Assembly: GCA_021811005.1 (NCBI GenBank) | Contig: JAJZPY010000102.1 | Coordinates: 1-7,029, forward strand | Direction of reading: 5' to 3' | Length of the DNA stretch: 7,029 bases | Source of the DNA: Pseudomonadota bacterium | GTDB taxonomy: Bacteria > Pseudomonadota > Gammaproteobacteria > Burkholderiales > Ferrovaceae | Part shown: positions 1-5,956 of the stretch, piece by piece | Layout of the letters: every line of letters begins with the position of its first letter | Numbering within the stretch: position 1 is the first letter of the stretch | Made by a program: the position numbers and the translations under genes | Notes under the pieces: model-generated | The model's database searches: none | The model's input: only the letters and a program-made list of their open reading frames with translations | Told to the model about the DNA's origin: nothing

Positions 1-282
1 TTCCAGCCCGGCCTCGGACAACAGGCTGGGCGTGCCACCCCCGAGAAACACGGAACGCACGCGACGACCCCACACCCAGGGCAGGGCGGCCTCGAGATCC
101 GCCACCAGGGCCTCGATGTAGCGGGTCTCAGGAAGCTCCCCCCGCAGTTCGTGGGAATTGAAATCGCAGTAGGGGCATTTGCGCACGCACCAGGGAATGT
201 GCACGTAAAGCGACAGCGGCGGGGGGTGGGCGACCCGGATGCCCTGGCCAGGCAGGCCCTGGGCCGGCGTGCTCATGCTCAT
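1..282 (-). CDS. hemW: HemW-type radical SAM protein, N-terminal 94 residues (runs off the left edge)
   Basis: The visible part is the N-terminus of a radical SAM protein. CVRKCPYC at residues 32-39 gives Cys32, Cys36 and Cys39, the CxxxCxxC ligands of the [4Fe-4S] cluster that cleaves S-adenosylmethionine, followed by Asp40-Phe41. The SAM-binding glycine-rich motif GGGTPSLL is at residues 81-88, and LYVHIPWC before the cysteines is typical of the HemN/HemW group. Position after rdgB favours HemW, a heme-binding protein proposed to deliver heme to respiratory enzymes, over the coproporphyrinogen dehydrogenase HemN; the C-terminal half that would help decide is outside the window. The ATG at 282 overlaps the rdgB stop in ATGA and has no clear Shine-Dalgarno, which suggests translational coupling. 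A second in-frame ATG at 276 is an alternative start. Family members are about 380-400 residues, so roughly three quarters is missing here because of the window edge, not a mutation. Confidence 0.93.
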   Translation of the reverse strand, partial: MSMSTPAQGLPGQGIRVAHPPPLSLYVHIPWCVRKCPYCDFNSHELRGELPETRYIEALVADLEAALPWVWGRRVRSVFLGGGTPSLLSEAGLE

Positions 283-869
283 GTGCCGGCACGCAACAGT
301 TCAAGCAGGCGTCGCAAGGCAAGCGCGCGATGGCTGAGGCGGTTTTTTTCGGCGGGTTCAAGCTGGGCGACCGTGCAACCCAGCGAAGGCAGGTAGAAAT
401 AGGGGTCATAGCCAAAACCGCCGCTGCCCTGGGGCGTCAGGACCACTTCACCTTCCCAGCGCCCTTCGGCGATCAGCGGTTCGGGATCTTCTGCCGAACG
501 CAGCAGCACCAGAACGCAGTGATAGTGGGCTCGCCGGTCCTTGACGTCGCGCAACGCTTCCACCAGCTTGCGATTGTTGCGCTCGTCCGATTTGGGTTCG
601 CCGGCATAATGCGCCGATATGACTCCGGGGGCACCGCCCAGCGCCGGCACGCACAGACCGGAGTCGTCGGCCAGGGCCGCCCCTGCGCTGTGCGCGGCCG
701 CGTGGCGCGCCTTGGACAACGCATTTTCCACGAAAGTCGGATGCGGTTCCGGCGCCTCGGAAATGCCCAGGTCGTCCTGGGGCACCACCTCCCATTGCAC
801 CGGCTGCAGCAGCGCCTGCAGCTCCCGCAGCTTGCCGGGATTGCGGCTGGCCAGCACCAGGCGCTTCAT
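279..869 (-). CDS. rdgB: dITP/XTP pyrophosphatase (RdgB/HAM1 family)
   Basis: This 196-residue protein matches the family's usual length. RdgB hydrolyses dITP, ITP, dXTP and XTP to the monophosphate and pyrophosphate, keeping deaminated purines out of DNA and RNA. Visible motifs are the N-terminal nucleotide/phosphate loop SRNPGK (8-13), FVENALSKA (46-54), the catalytic ADDSGL (67-72, with Asp68 and Asp69), GGFGYDP (150-156), which forms part of the base pocket, and EKNRLSHR (174-181). All expected active-site residues are present. The reading frame stays open upstream to an ATG at 929 inside rph, but homology begins at MKRLVLASRN, so I place the start at 869. A purine-rich AAGGG lies 8 nt upstream (878-882), and the ATG shares one base with the rph stop (TGATG). 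The stop overlaps the hemW start. It is the middle gene of the leftward rph-rdgB-hemW cluster; cytoplasmic. Confidence 0.96.
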   Translation of the reverse strand: MKRLVLASRNPGKLRELQALLQPVQWEVVPQDDLGISEAPEPHPTFVENALSKARHAAAHSAGAALADDSGLCVPALGGAPGVISAHYAGEPKSDERNNRKLVEALRDVKDRRAHYHCVLVLLRSAEDPEPLIAEGRWEGEVVLTPQGSGGFGYDPYFYLPSLGCTVAQLEPAEKNRLSHRALALRRLLELLRAGT

Positions 870-1600
870 CAGGGGCGCCCTTCGTGCGACGCCAAAGCCC
901 GCCGCTGCAGGTCGAACAGCTCCCGGCAACCTTGCGCCGCCAGATCCAGCAAGGCGTCCACCTCGGAACGCCGGAACGCCGCGCCTTCCGCCGTGCCCTG
1001 GATTTCCACGAAATGTCCTTCCGCTGTCATCACCACGTTCATGTCCGTGTCGCAGCAGGAATCTTCCTCGTAGTCCAGATCAAGCACCGGCACGCCATCC
1101 ACAATGCCCACGGAAACTGCGGCCACCGGTTGCAGAACGGGGGACTGGTCCAGCTCTCCGGCGCGCACCAGGAAGGTCATGGCATCTTCCAGGGCCAGGT
1201 ACGCCCCCGTGATGCTGGCCGTGCGCGTGCCGCCGTCCGCCTGCAGGACATCGCAGTCGATCTGCACCGTACGCTCGCCCAAGACTTCCAGGTCGACCAC
1301 CGCACGCAGCGAGCGCCCAATCAGGCGCTGGATTTCCTGGGTGCGGCCGCTTTGCCGCCCGGCCACCGCCTCGCGCGTGGTGCGCGTGTTGGTGGCGCGC
1401 GGCAGCATGCCGTATTCCGCGGTCACCCATCCCTTGCCCTGTCCCTTCAGGAAGGGCGGCACCTTGGCCTCCACGCTGGCGGTACACAACACGCGCGTGT
1501 CGCCGAATTCCACCAGAACGGATCCTTCAGCGTGGCACGTGTACTGGCGGGTAAAACGGACCAGGCGCAACTGGTCCGGACGTCGTTGACTGGGGCGCAT
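869..1600 (-). CDS. rph: Ribonuclease PH
   Basis: RNase PH is a phosphorolytic 3'->5' exoribonuclease that trims tRNA precursors and structured RNAs, releasing nucleoside diphosphates; family members form a hexameric ring. The 243 residues match the family. The N-terminus MRPSQRRPDQLR is characteristic; RFTRQYTCHAEGSVLVEFG lies at 15-33 and TRTTREA at 72-78. The phosphate-binding GGTRTASITGA (123-133) includes Arg126. LDLDYEED (173-180) followed by DTDMN (184-188) carries the metal/catalytic acidic residues Asp180 and Asp186. All are intact, unlike the frameshifted rph of E. coli K-12. The same frame is open far upstream, across the antisense of yicC to 2563. The start at 1600 is chosen because homology begins there and a GAGGA lies 5 nt upstream. 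It is first in the leftward cluster and divergent from yicC, the neighbour it also has in E. coli. Confidence 0.97.
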   Translation of the reverse strand: MRPSQRRPDQLRLVRFTRQYTCHAEGSVLVEFGDTRVLCTASVEAKVPPFLKGQGKGWVTAEYGMLPRATNTRTTREAVAGRQSGRTQEIQRLIGRSLRAVVDLEVLGERTVQIDCDVLQADGGTRTASITGAYLALEDAMTFLVRAGELDQSPVLQPVAAVSVGIVDGVPVLDLDYEEDSCCDTDMNVVMTAEGHFVEIQGTAEGAAFRRSEVDALLDLAAQGCRELFDLQRRALASHEGRP

Positions 1601-1603
1601 GAA

Positions 1604-1610
1604 CTTCCTC
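1604..1610 (-). promoter_or_regulatory. Ribosome binding site of rph
   Basis: On the minus strand this reads GAGGAAG, with the GAGGA core 5 nt before the ATG at 1600. It fixes the rph start in a frame that is otherwise open for more than 300 codons upstream, so the long upstream extension is not coding. Confidence 0.75.
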
Positions 1611-1657
1611 GATGCCTGAAAAACCGGAAACCGGGAGTTTACCGCCTTTGTAGGCCC

Positions 1658-1682
1658 AACTGGGGTATCATGGCCCCCAGTT
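1658..1682. repeat. Perfect 8-bp inverted repeat, AACTGGGG-N9-CCCCAGTT
   Basis: The arms are 1658-1665 (AACTGGGG) and 1675-1682 (CCCCAGTT), exact reverse complements separated by 9 bases and centred on 1670. The candidate -10 TATCAT (1666-1671) lies in the spacer. Such geometry fits a dimeric regulator's operator straddling a promoter. If transcription starts further upstream, it could instead form a hairpin in the yicC leader. The repeat is directly visible; any binding protein is unknown. Confidence 0.6.
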
Positions 1683-1711
1683 CGTACGATGGAACCGCCA
1701 CAGTGGCAAGC

Positions 1712-2575
1712 GTGTACAGCATGACCGGATTTTCCGGGGGGACCCGCGATCTTCCGGGAGGAGCTCTGGCGCTGGAGCTCAAAAGCGTCAATCACCGCTA
1801 TCTCGAAATCCAGTTTCGCGTTCCGGATGCGCTGCGCGCGCTGGAGCCGGCCTTGCGCGAGCGCATTGCCGCCGTTCTGAAGCGCGGCAAGGTTGATTGC
1901 CGCCTGGAATGGCGTCGCTCCGAAATCGTGGAACAGGGCCCGCTGCTGAACACCTCTGCCCTGGAACAGCTGCGAGCCTGCAGCACCATCGTCCAGGAAG
2001 TATTTGCCGATGCAACGCCCCTGTCCGTCGGAGAAATCCTGCAATGGCCCGGCGTGCTCCACCGTGATCCGGAAACGGTCGGCACGCTGGAAGAACCGTG
2101 CCTCGCCCTGGCCTCCGAAGTCCTGGACGTCCTCACGCAGGCCCGCGCCCGTGAAGGCGAAAAACTGAAGCGCTTCCTGCTGCAGCGCGTGGACGACATG
2201 CTGGGCCTGCTGAAAACCCTGTCTCCCCAGGTGCCCGCCCTGGTTGCCGCCTTTGAAGAGCGCCTGGGCTCCCGGCTGCGCGATGCCCTGGGCACCCATG
2301 ACGAAGAGCGGGTGCGGCAGGAAGTCACCCTGTATGCGGCGCGCATCGACATCGAAGAGGAAATATCCCGCCTTCACATGCACCTGGATGAAGTGCGGCG
2401 CATCCTGGAAGCCGGCGGCAGCATCGGCAAACGCCTCGACTTCATGATGCAGGAACTGCATCGGGAAGCCAACACGCTCGGCTCCAAATCCGTTTCTTCC
2501 GCGCTGGCGCGGGCCTCCATGGACCTGAAGGTTCTCATCGAACAAATGCGCGAACAGGTTCAAAACATCGAATGA
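1712..2575 (+). CDS. yicC: YicC/YloC-family endoribonuclease
   Basis: The product is 287 residues, the same length as E. coli YicC. YicC/YloC proteins have been described as endoribonucleases, and E. coli YicC is linked to degradation of small RNAs such as RyhB. The N-terminal YicC domain shows SMTGF (3-7), ELKSVNHRYLEIQFRVP (22-38) and RGKVDC (58-63). The C-terminal DUF1732 domain shows RIDIEEEISRLHMHL (211-225) and GKRLDFMMQELHREANTLGSKS (split: GKRLDFMMQELH 239-250, REANTLGSKS 251-260). It ends EQMREQVQNIE, nearly identical to E. coli. The start is uncertain: GTG at 1712 gives the family-like MYSMTGF, GTG at 1703 adds three residues and has a weak ATGGAA upstream, and ATG at 1670 falls inside the candidate promoter. 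The frame is open back to 884 across antisense rph, but that part has no homology. It is the first gene of the rightward cluster and its stop overlaps the gmk start in ATGA. Confidence 0.93.
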   Translation: MYSMTGFSGGTRDLPGGALALELKSVNHRYLEIQFRVPDALRALEPALRERIAAVLKRGKVDCRLEWRRSEIVEQGPLLNTSALEQLRACSTIVQEVFADATPLSVGEILQWPGVLHRDPETVGTLEEPCLALASEVLDVLTQARAREGEKLKRFLLQRVDDMLGLLKTLSPQVPALVAAFEERLGSRLRDALGTHDEERVRQEVTLYAARIDIEEEISRLHMHLDEVRRILEAGGSIGKRLDFMMQELHREANTLGSKSVSSALARASMDLKVLIEQMREQVQNIE

Positions 2576-3171
2576 ACGGCCAAATATTCATCGTCGCCGC
2601 TCCCTCGGGAGCGGGAAAATCCAGCCTGGTGGCCGCACTGGTGGCATCCGATCCCGGCATCCGCCTGTCCATTTCCCACACCACCCGCGCGCCGCGCTCT
2701 GGAGAGGCTGACGGGCGCGAATATCATTTCGTGTCGCACGACACCTTTCGGGCCATGCAGAGCCAAGGGGAGTTCCTGGAATCGGCCGAGGTCTACGGCA
2801 ATTTCTACGGCACCTCGTCCACCGACATCCGCAGCAGCCTGGAACAGGGGCAGGACGTCGTGCTGGAAATCGACTGGCAGGGCGCCCGCCAGGTGCGCGC
2901 CCTTTTCCCTGATGCCATCAGCATTTTCATCCTGCCGCCCTCGCTGGACGCATTGCGCGAACGTCTGCTGGCCCGGGGGAAAGACCCCCTGCCGGTGATC
3001 GAACGGCGCCTGGCCCTGGCCCGCGAAGACCTGAGCCATGAGAATGAATTCGATTATGCTATTATTAACAATGAGTTCGCGGAGGCGGCCAAGGATCTTG
3101 CTGCCATTGTGCGCGCCGCACGTTGCCGGCGCGACCGGCAGTTGCCCCGCTATGCCGCGTTGATCCGTTAA
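2572..3171 (+). CDS. gmk: Guanylate kinase
   Basis: Guanylate kinase transfers a phosphate from ATP to GMP or dGMP, giving GDP or dGDP, the step feeding GTP and (p)ppGpp synthesis. The 199-residue protein has the P-loop APSGAGKSS (10-18, Lys16), the GMP-binding segment SISHTTRAPRSGEADGREYHF (split: SISHTTRAPR 33-42, SGEADGREYHF 43-53), EVYGNFYGTS (73-82), EIDWQGARQVR (99-109), lid arginines in RGKD (135-138) and ERRLALA (144-150), and EFDYAIINN (159-167). All catalytic features are present. The start ATG overlaps the yicC stop in ATGA. The nearest purine-rich stretch (AACAGG) is too far upstream to be a good Shine-Dalgarno, so coupling to yicC is likely. The C-terminus is a few residues shorter than the roughly 205 of E. 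coli. rpoZ follows after 24 nt, as in E. coli. Confidence 0.97.
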   Translation: MNGQIFIVAAPSGAGKSSLVAALVASDPGIRLSISHTTRAPRSGEADGREYHFVSHDTFRAMQSQGEFLESAEVYGNFYGTSSTDIRSSLEQGQDVVLEIDWQGARQVRALFPDAISIFILPPSLDALRERLLARGKDPLPVIERRLALAREDLSHENEFDYAIINNEFAEAAKDLAAIVRAARCRRDRQLPRYAALIR

Positions 3172-3195
3172 ATCCATCCGAGTTGAAGGTTTTCC

Positions 3196-3402
3196 ATGGC
3201 CCGTATTACCGTTGACGATGCGCTGCATTCCATCCATAACCGTTTCGAGCTGACGCTCGCTGCCACCTATCGCGCACGGCAGATTGCCTCCGGGGCCACC
3301 CCGCTGGTCGAACCCAACCGGGACAAGCCCACCGTCATTGCCCTGCGCGAAATCGCGACAGGGAAGGTCGGTCTGGAAATCCTCAACAAGGTGCCCACCT
3401 AA
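3196..3402 (+). CDS. rpoZ: DNA-directed RNA polymerase omega subunit
   Basis: Omega binds the beta' subunit, assists RNA polymerase assembly and forms part of ppGpp binding site 1 in E. coli. This 68-residue form begins MARITVDDAL and carries NRFELTLAATYRARQI (15-30) and KPTVIALREIATGKVG (44-59), the conserved omega core. It lacks most of the extended tail seen in the 91-residue E. coli protein, which is usual for betaproteobacteria. The N-terminal Met-Ala-Arg, which contacts ppGpp in E. coli, is kept, so site 1 is plausibly functional. A GAAGG (3185-3189) lies 6 nt before the ATG. The gene sits between gmk and spoT, the classic arrangement placing omega beside the (p)ppGpp enzyme. Confidence 0.97.
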   Translation: MARITVDDALHSIHNRFELTLAATYRARQIASGATPLVEPNRDKPTVIALREIATGKVGLEILNKVPT

Positions 3403-3413
3403 CCTCCCTTCCC
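3361..3413 (+). promoter_or_regulatory. Possible rpoZ-spoT coupling stem before the spoT start
   Basis: GGGAAGG (3361-3367, inside rpoZ) is an exact complement of CCTTCCC (3407-3413), which directly abuts the spoT GTG at 3414. The 7-bp stem with a 39-nt loop could close the spoT start until a ribosome finishing rpoZ opens it. The 11-nt gap between the genes is pyrimidine-rich (ACCTCCC...) and has no Shine-Dalgarno. The complementarity is visible; the regulatory role is inference and a 7-bp match could be chance. Confidence 0.25.
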
Positions 3414-5552
3414 GTGCCCCCCACCGCCCAGGCCCTCGTTCCGCAAACCATATCGCCGTCCACGCTGATCGACGTCGCCGCAACCTACCTGCGGCCCGAA
3501 GACATCGAACAACTCGAGCAAGCTTTCGCGCTGGCCGCACGGGCCCATGAGGGGCAGTACCGCAAGAGCGGCGAACCTTACATCACCCATCCCCTGTCGG
3601 TTGCCACGATCCTGGCCGAATGGCACCTGGATCCCCAGGCCCTGATGGCTGCGCTGCTGCACGACACCGTGGAGGACACGAGCACCACGTCGGTCCAGAT
3701 CGCACAGCAGTTCGGCAAGTCCGTGAGCGAACTGGTGGACGGAGTGAGCAAGCTGGACCGGCTGGAGTTTCAGACCGAACAGCAGGCCCAGGCAGAAAAC
3801 TTCCGCAAAATGTTGCTGGCCATGGCGCGCGATGTGCGCGTCATCCTGATCAAGCTGGCTGACCGCCTGCACAACATGCGCACCCTGGATGCCATGGATC
3901 CCGGAAAGCAACGCCGGATCGCCCGGGAAACCCTCGACATCTACAGCCCCATCGCCAACCGCCTGGGCCTCCATTCGGTGTTTCAGGAGCTGCAGGACCT
4001 GGGATTCCGCTACCTGTTTCCCAACCGCTACCAGGTCCTGACCAAAGCCATTCGCTCAGCCCGCGGCAACCGGCGGGAAGTGGTGGGAAAAATCCTGGCG
4101 GCCATCACCCAGCGCCTGACTTCCTTCGGCGTGGACGCCCAGGTGAGCGGCCGCGAAAAACACCTGTCGAGCATCTACAACAAAATGCTCGACAAATCCC
4201 TGTCCTTCTCGCAGGTTCTCGACATTTACGGCTTCCGCATCCTGGTCAAGGACGTGGCCGCCTGCTACCTTGCGCTGGGCGCGCTGCACACGCTCTACAA
4301 GCCCATCCCCGGCAAGTTCAAGGACTACATCGCGATTCCCAAGGCCAACGGCTACCAGTCGCTGCACACCACCCTGTTCGGGCCCTTCGGAACGCCCATT
4401 GAAATCCAGATCCGGACGCACGAAATGCACAAGATCGCCGAAGCCGGCGTGGCGTCCCACTGGCTGTACAAATCTTCCGACACCCCCCTGAGCGACGTGC
4501 AGCAGAAAACCCACCAGTGGTTGCAGTCGCTTCTGGAAATCCAGACCGAAAGCGGCGACGCGGTCGAATTCCTGGAACACCTGAAAGTGGACCTGTTTCC
4601 GGACGAGGTCTACGTCTTCACCCCGAAAGGCAACATCAAGTCACTGCCGAAAGGCTCCACCCCCGTGGACTTTGCCTATGACGTGCATACGGACATCGGC
4701 AACCGCTGCGTGGCTGCCAAAATCAACAACGAGCTGGCCCCGCTGAGAACCGTGCTGTCCAATGGCGACCGCGTGGAAATCATCACCGAGGAAAACGCGG
4801 CTCCCAACCCGGCCTGGCTCAATTACGTGGCCACGGCAAAAGCCCGTTCCAAAATCCGTCATTACCTGCGCACCATGTTGCGGGACGAATCCGTGGCCTT
4901 GGGCGAACGGCTGCTGAACCAGGCCCTGCGGGCGCTCAAGGTGGATCCCGCAGGCATCAAGGACAGCCAGTGGGAACAGTTGCTCAAGGGAGACCGCTGC
5001 AAGACGCGCGAGGAAGTCCTGGCAGAAATCGGCCTCGGGCGCAGGCTCAACATCGTCGTGGCGCGCGGACTGCTGCCCCGTTCCGAAGGCCAGTCGCTGG
5101 AAGGCCAGGGCTCCATCACCATTCGAGGCAGCGAAGGCGTTGCCGTGCAATTTGCCCACTGCTGCCGCCCCATCCCGGGCGACCCCATCATCGGCATCAT
5201 TCGCAAAGGACAAGGCCTGCTGATCCATACGCAGGACTGTCGCGCCATCCGCCAGTTCCGCAGTGACCCCGACAAGTGGGTGGACGTGGAATGGGAAAAC
5301 GACAGCGGCAAGCTGTTCGATGTGGCCATCAAGCTGATGGTGGTCAACCGCCGCGGCGTGCTGGCCACCGTGGCATCCGCCATCGCCGATGCCCAGTCGA
5401 ACATCGACAGCGTGTCCATCACCAAGCCCGATGGCACGTACACGGAAATCAATTTCACCGTCCAGGTCAGGGACCGTTCGCACCTGGCCACCTTGTTGCA
5501 CCACTTGCGCGAAATACCGGAAGTGGTTCGCATCACCAGGGTTCAAAGCTGA
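3414..5552 (+). CDS. spoT: Bifunctional (p)ppGpp synthetase/hydrolase SpoT (Rel/Spo family)
   Basis: This long RSH protein (712 residues) degrades, and probably also makes, (p)ppGpp. The HD hydrolase domain is intact: ITHP with His59, HDTVED (83-88), and KLADRLHNMRT (147-157) with Asp150. These match the RelSeq metal ligands His53, His77, Asp78 and Asp144 at a constant offset of six. The synthetase domain has GREKHLSSIYNKM (246-258), LDIYGFRI (269-276, Asp270), KFKDYIAIPK (301-310), NGYQSLHTT (312-320) and IEIQIRT (329-335, Glu330). KFKD corresponds to the basic RxKD loop of bifunctional enzymes, not the acidic ExDD of RelA. TGS spans about 395-455, the conserved-cysteine/zinc-finger region contains FAHCCRPIPGD (580-590), and ACT spans about 635-711. 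The GTG start has no Shine-Dalgarno and no in-frame ATG exists before residue 78, so this start is the best available but not certain. Gene order gmk-rpoZ-spoT supports SpoT over RelA. Confidence 0.96.
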   Translation: MPPTAQALVPQTISPSTLIDVAATYLRPEDIEQLEQAFALAARAHEGQYRKSGEPYITHPLSVATILAEWHLDPQALMAALLHDTVEDTSTTSVQIAQQFGKSVSELVDGVSKLDRLEFQTEQQAQAENFRKMLLAMARDVRVILIKLADRLHNMRTLDAMDPGKQRRIARETLDIYSPIANRLGLHSVFQELQDLGFRYLFPNRYQVLTKAIRSARGNRREVVGKILAAITQRLTSFGVDAQVSGREKHLSSIYNKMLDKSLSFSQVLDIYGFRILVKDVAACYLALGALHTLYKPIPGKFKDYIAIPKANGYQSLHTTLFGPFGTPIEIQIRTHEMHKIAEAGVASHWLYKSSDTPLSDVQQKTHQWLQSLLEIQTESGDAVEFLEHLKVDLFPDEVYVFTPKGNIKSLPKGSTPVDFAYDVHTDIGNRCVAAKINNELAPLRTVLSNGDRVEIITEENAAPNPAWLNYVATAKARSKIRHYLRTMLRDESVALGERLLNQALRALKVDPAGIKDSQWEQLLKGDRCKTREEVLAEIGLGRRLNIVVARGLLPRSEGQSLEGQGSITIRGSEGVAVQFAHCCRPIPGDPIIGIIRKGQGLLIHTQDCRAIRQFRSDPDKWVDVEWENDSGKLFDVAIKLMVVNRRGVLATVASAIADAQSNIDSVSITKPDGTYTEINFTVQVRDRSHLATLLHHLREIPEVVRITRVQS

Positions 5553-5553
5553 C

Positions 5554-5560
5554 AGAGGAG
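5554..5560 (+). promoter_or_regulatory. Strong ribosome binding site of ridA
   Basis: AGAGGAG begins one base after the spoT stop and ends 3 nt before the ridA ATG at 5564. It is the strongest Shine-Dalgarno in the rightward cluster and decides the ridA start in a frame that is open upstream to 5276 inside spoT. It suggests ridA can be translated independently of, and possibly more than, spoT. Confidence 0.7.
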
Positions 5561-5563
5561 ACC

Positions 5564-5947
5564 ATGACAAAGTCGATCATCGCCACCCCCAATGCCCCAT
5601 CCGCCATCGGGACCTACTCACAAGCGGTACGTGCGGGCAACACCGTTTATCTTTCCGGGCAGATCGGCCTCGATCCCGCTTCAATGAACCTGGTGGAAGG
5701 CATTGATGCCCAAATCCAGCGTGTGCTCGACAACCTGCGTGCGGTGACCCAAGCCGCCGGCGGCGACCTGTCCGACCTGGTGCGGGTCACGGTTTACCTG
5801 ACCGACCTGGGCCATTTTTCCAAAGTCAACGAAGCCATGTCCCGGTATTTTTCAGCCCCCTATCCGGCCCGTGCCGCCGTGGGCGTCGCCTCGCTGCCCC
5901 GCGGTGCCCTGGTGGAAATCGACGGCATCATGGTGATCGACCGCTGA
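5564..5947 (+). CDS. ridA: RidA family 2-iminobutanoate/2-iminopropanoate deaminase
   Basis: RidA hydrolyses reactive enamine/imine intermediates such as 2-aminoacrylate, released by PLP-dependent dehydratases, to 2-ketoacids and ammonia, protecting PLP enzymes. The family forms trimers with active sites between subunits. The 127 residues match the usual length of about 128. Visible are GTYSQAV (16-22, Tyr18), YLSGQIG (29-35, Ser31), NLRAVTQAAGGDLSDLVRVT (57-76), and PARAAVGVASLPRGALVEID (101-120), with Arg103 and Glu118 at the positions of the substrate-binding Arg105 and Glu120 of E. coli RidA. Keeping this arginine supports deaminase activity over the inactive Rid subgroups. Older annotations call this family endoribonuclease L-PSP. 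The gene lies 11 nt after spoT, where E. coli has trmH, and 9 nt before recG in the same reading frame. No amino-acid dehydratase gene is nearby to indicate a specific substrate source. Confidence 0.94.
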   Translation: MTKSIIATPNAPSAIGTYSQAVRAGNTVYLSGQIGLDPASMNLVEGIDAQIQRVLDNLRAVTQAAGGDLSDLVRVTVYLTDLGHFSKVNEAMSRYFSAPYPARAAVGVASLPRGALVEIDGIMVIDR

Positions 5948-5949
5948 GG
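5946..5949 (+). promoter_or_regulatory. recG Shine-Dalgarno overlapping the ridA stop codon
   Basis: GAGG starts within the ridA TGA stop and ends 7 nt before the GTG at 5957. It supports GTG as the recG start. The in-frame TGA at 5945-5947 excludes any longer N-terminus. Confidence 0.6.
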
Positions 5950-5956
5950 TTTTTAC

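Larger units (their letters stand above)
1601..1711. promoter_or_regulatory. Divergent rph / yicC intergenic regulatory region
   Basis: This is the only non-coding stretch of any size in the window, about 110 bp between the divergent rph and yicC starts, so it should hold promoters for both clusters. On the plus strand TATCAT (1666-1671) is the best -10 candidate for the yicC cluster; it would put transcription start near 1678, upstream of the GTG starts at 1703 and 1712. No convincing -35 sits 16-18 bp upstream of it: the local sequence there is around CGCCTT. I could not place a credible minus-strand promoter for rph. The region also holds a perfect 8-bp inverted repeat (separate entry) and a small GCCAC-A-GTGGC palindrome at 1697-1707. 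The promoter role is inferred from gene arrangement and the exact elements are uncertain. Confidence 0.45.

Noticed and set aside
884..1711. Plus-strand frame in phase with yicC, open across the antisense of rph
   Set aside because: The translated part has no family resemblance, and family homology begins at the YSMTGF segment near 1715. It is a mirror shadow of rph.
1757..1779. Repeated GGAGCTC early in yicC
   Set aside because: Two short 7-bp copies within conserved coding sequence, explained by Leu/Glu codon choice.
869..2563. Very long minus-strand frame (564 codons) extending rph upstream through the antisense of yicC
   Set aside because: Homology starts at 1600 with a good Shine-Dalgarno there. 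The upstream part has no recognisable domain and looks like a GC-rich shadow of yicC.
3055..3080. AT-rich patch near the end of gmk as an internal promoter for rpoZ-spoT
   Set aside because: The patch encodes the conserved DYAIINN segment, which explains the AT content, and I could not pair it with a credible -35 element.
4641..5570. 309-codon minus-strand frame inside spoT
   Set aside because: Antisense to a clearly coding, fully conserved gene. Its composition (rich in Gly, Ala, Gln, His and Val) is typical of a GC-rich reverse frame, and there is no plausible start signal.
5945..5956. T-run after ridA as an intrinsic terminator
   Set aside because: There is no GC-rich stem before the five T residues, and the recG Shine-Dalgarno and start lie immediately there.
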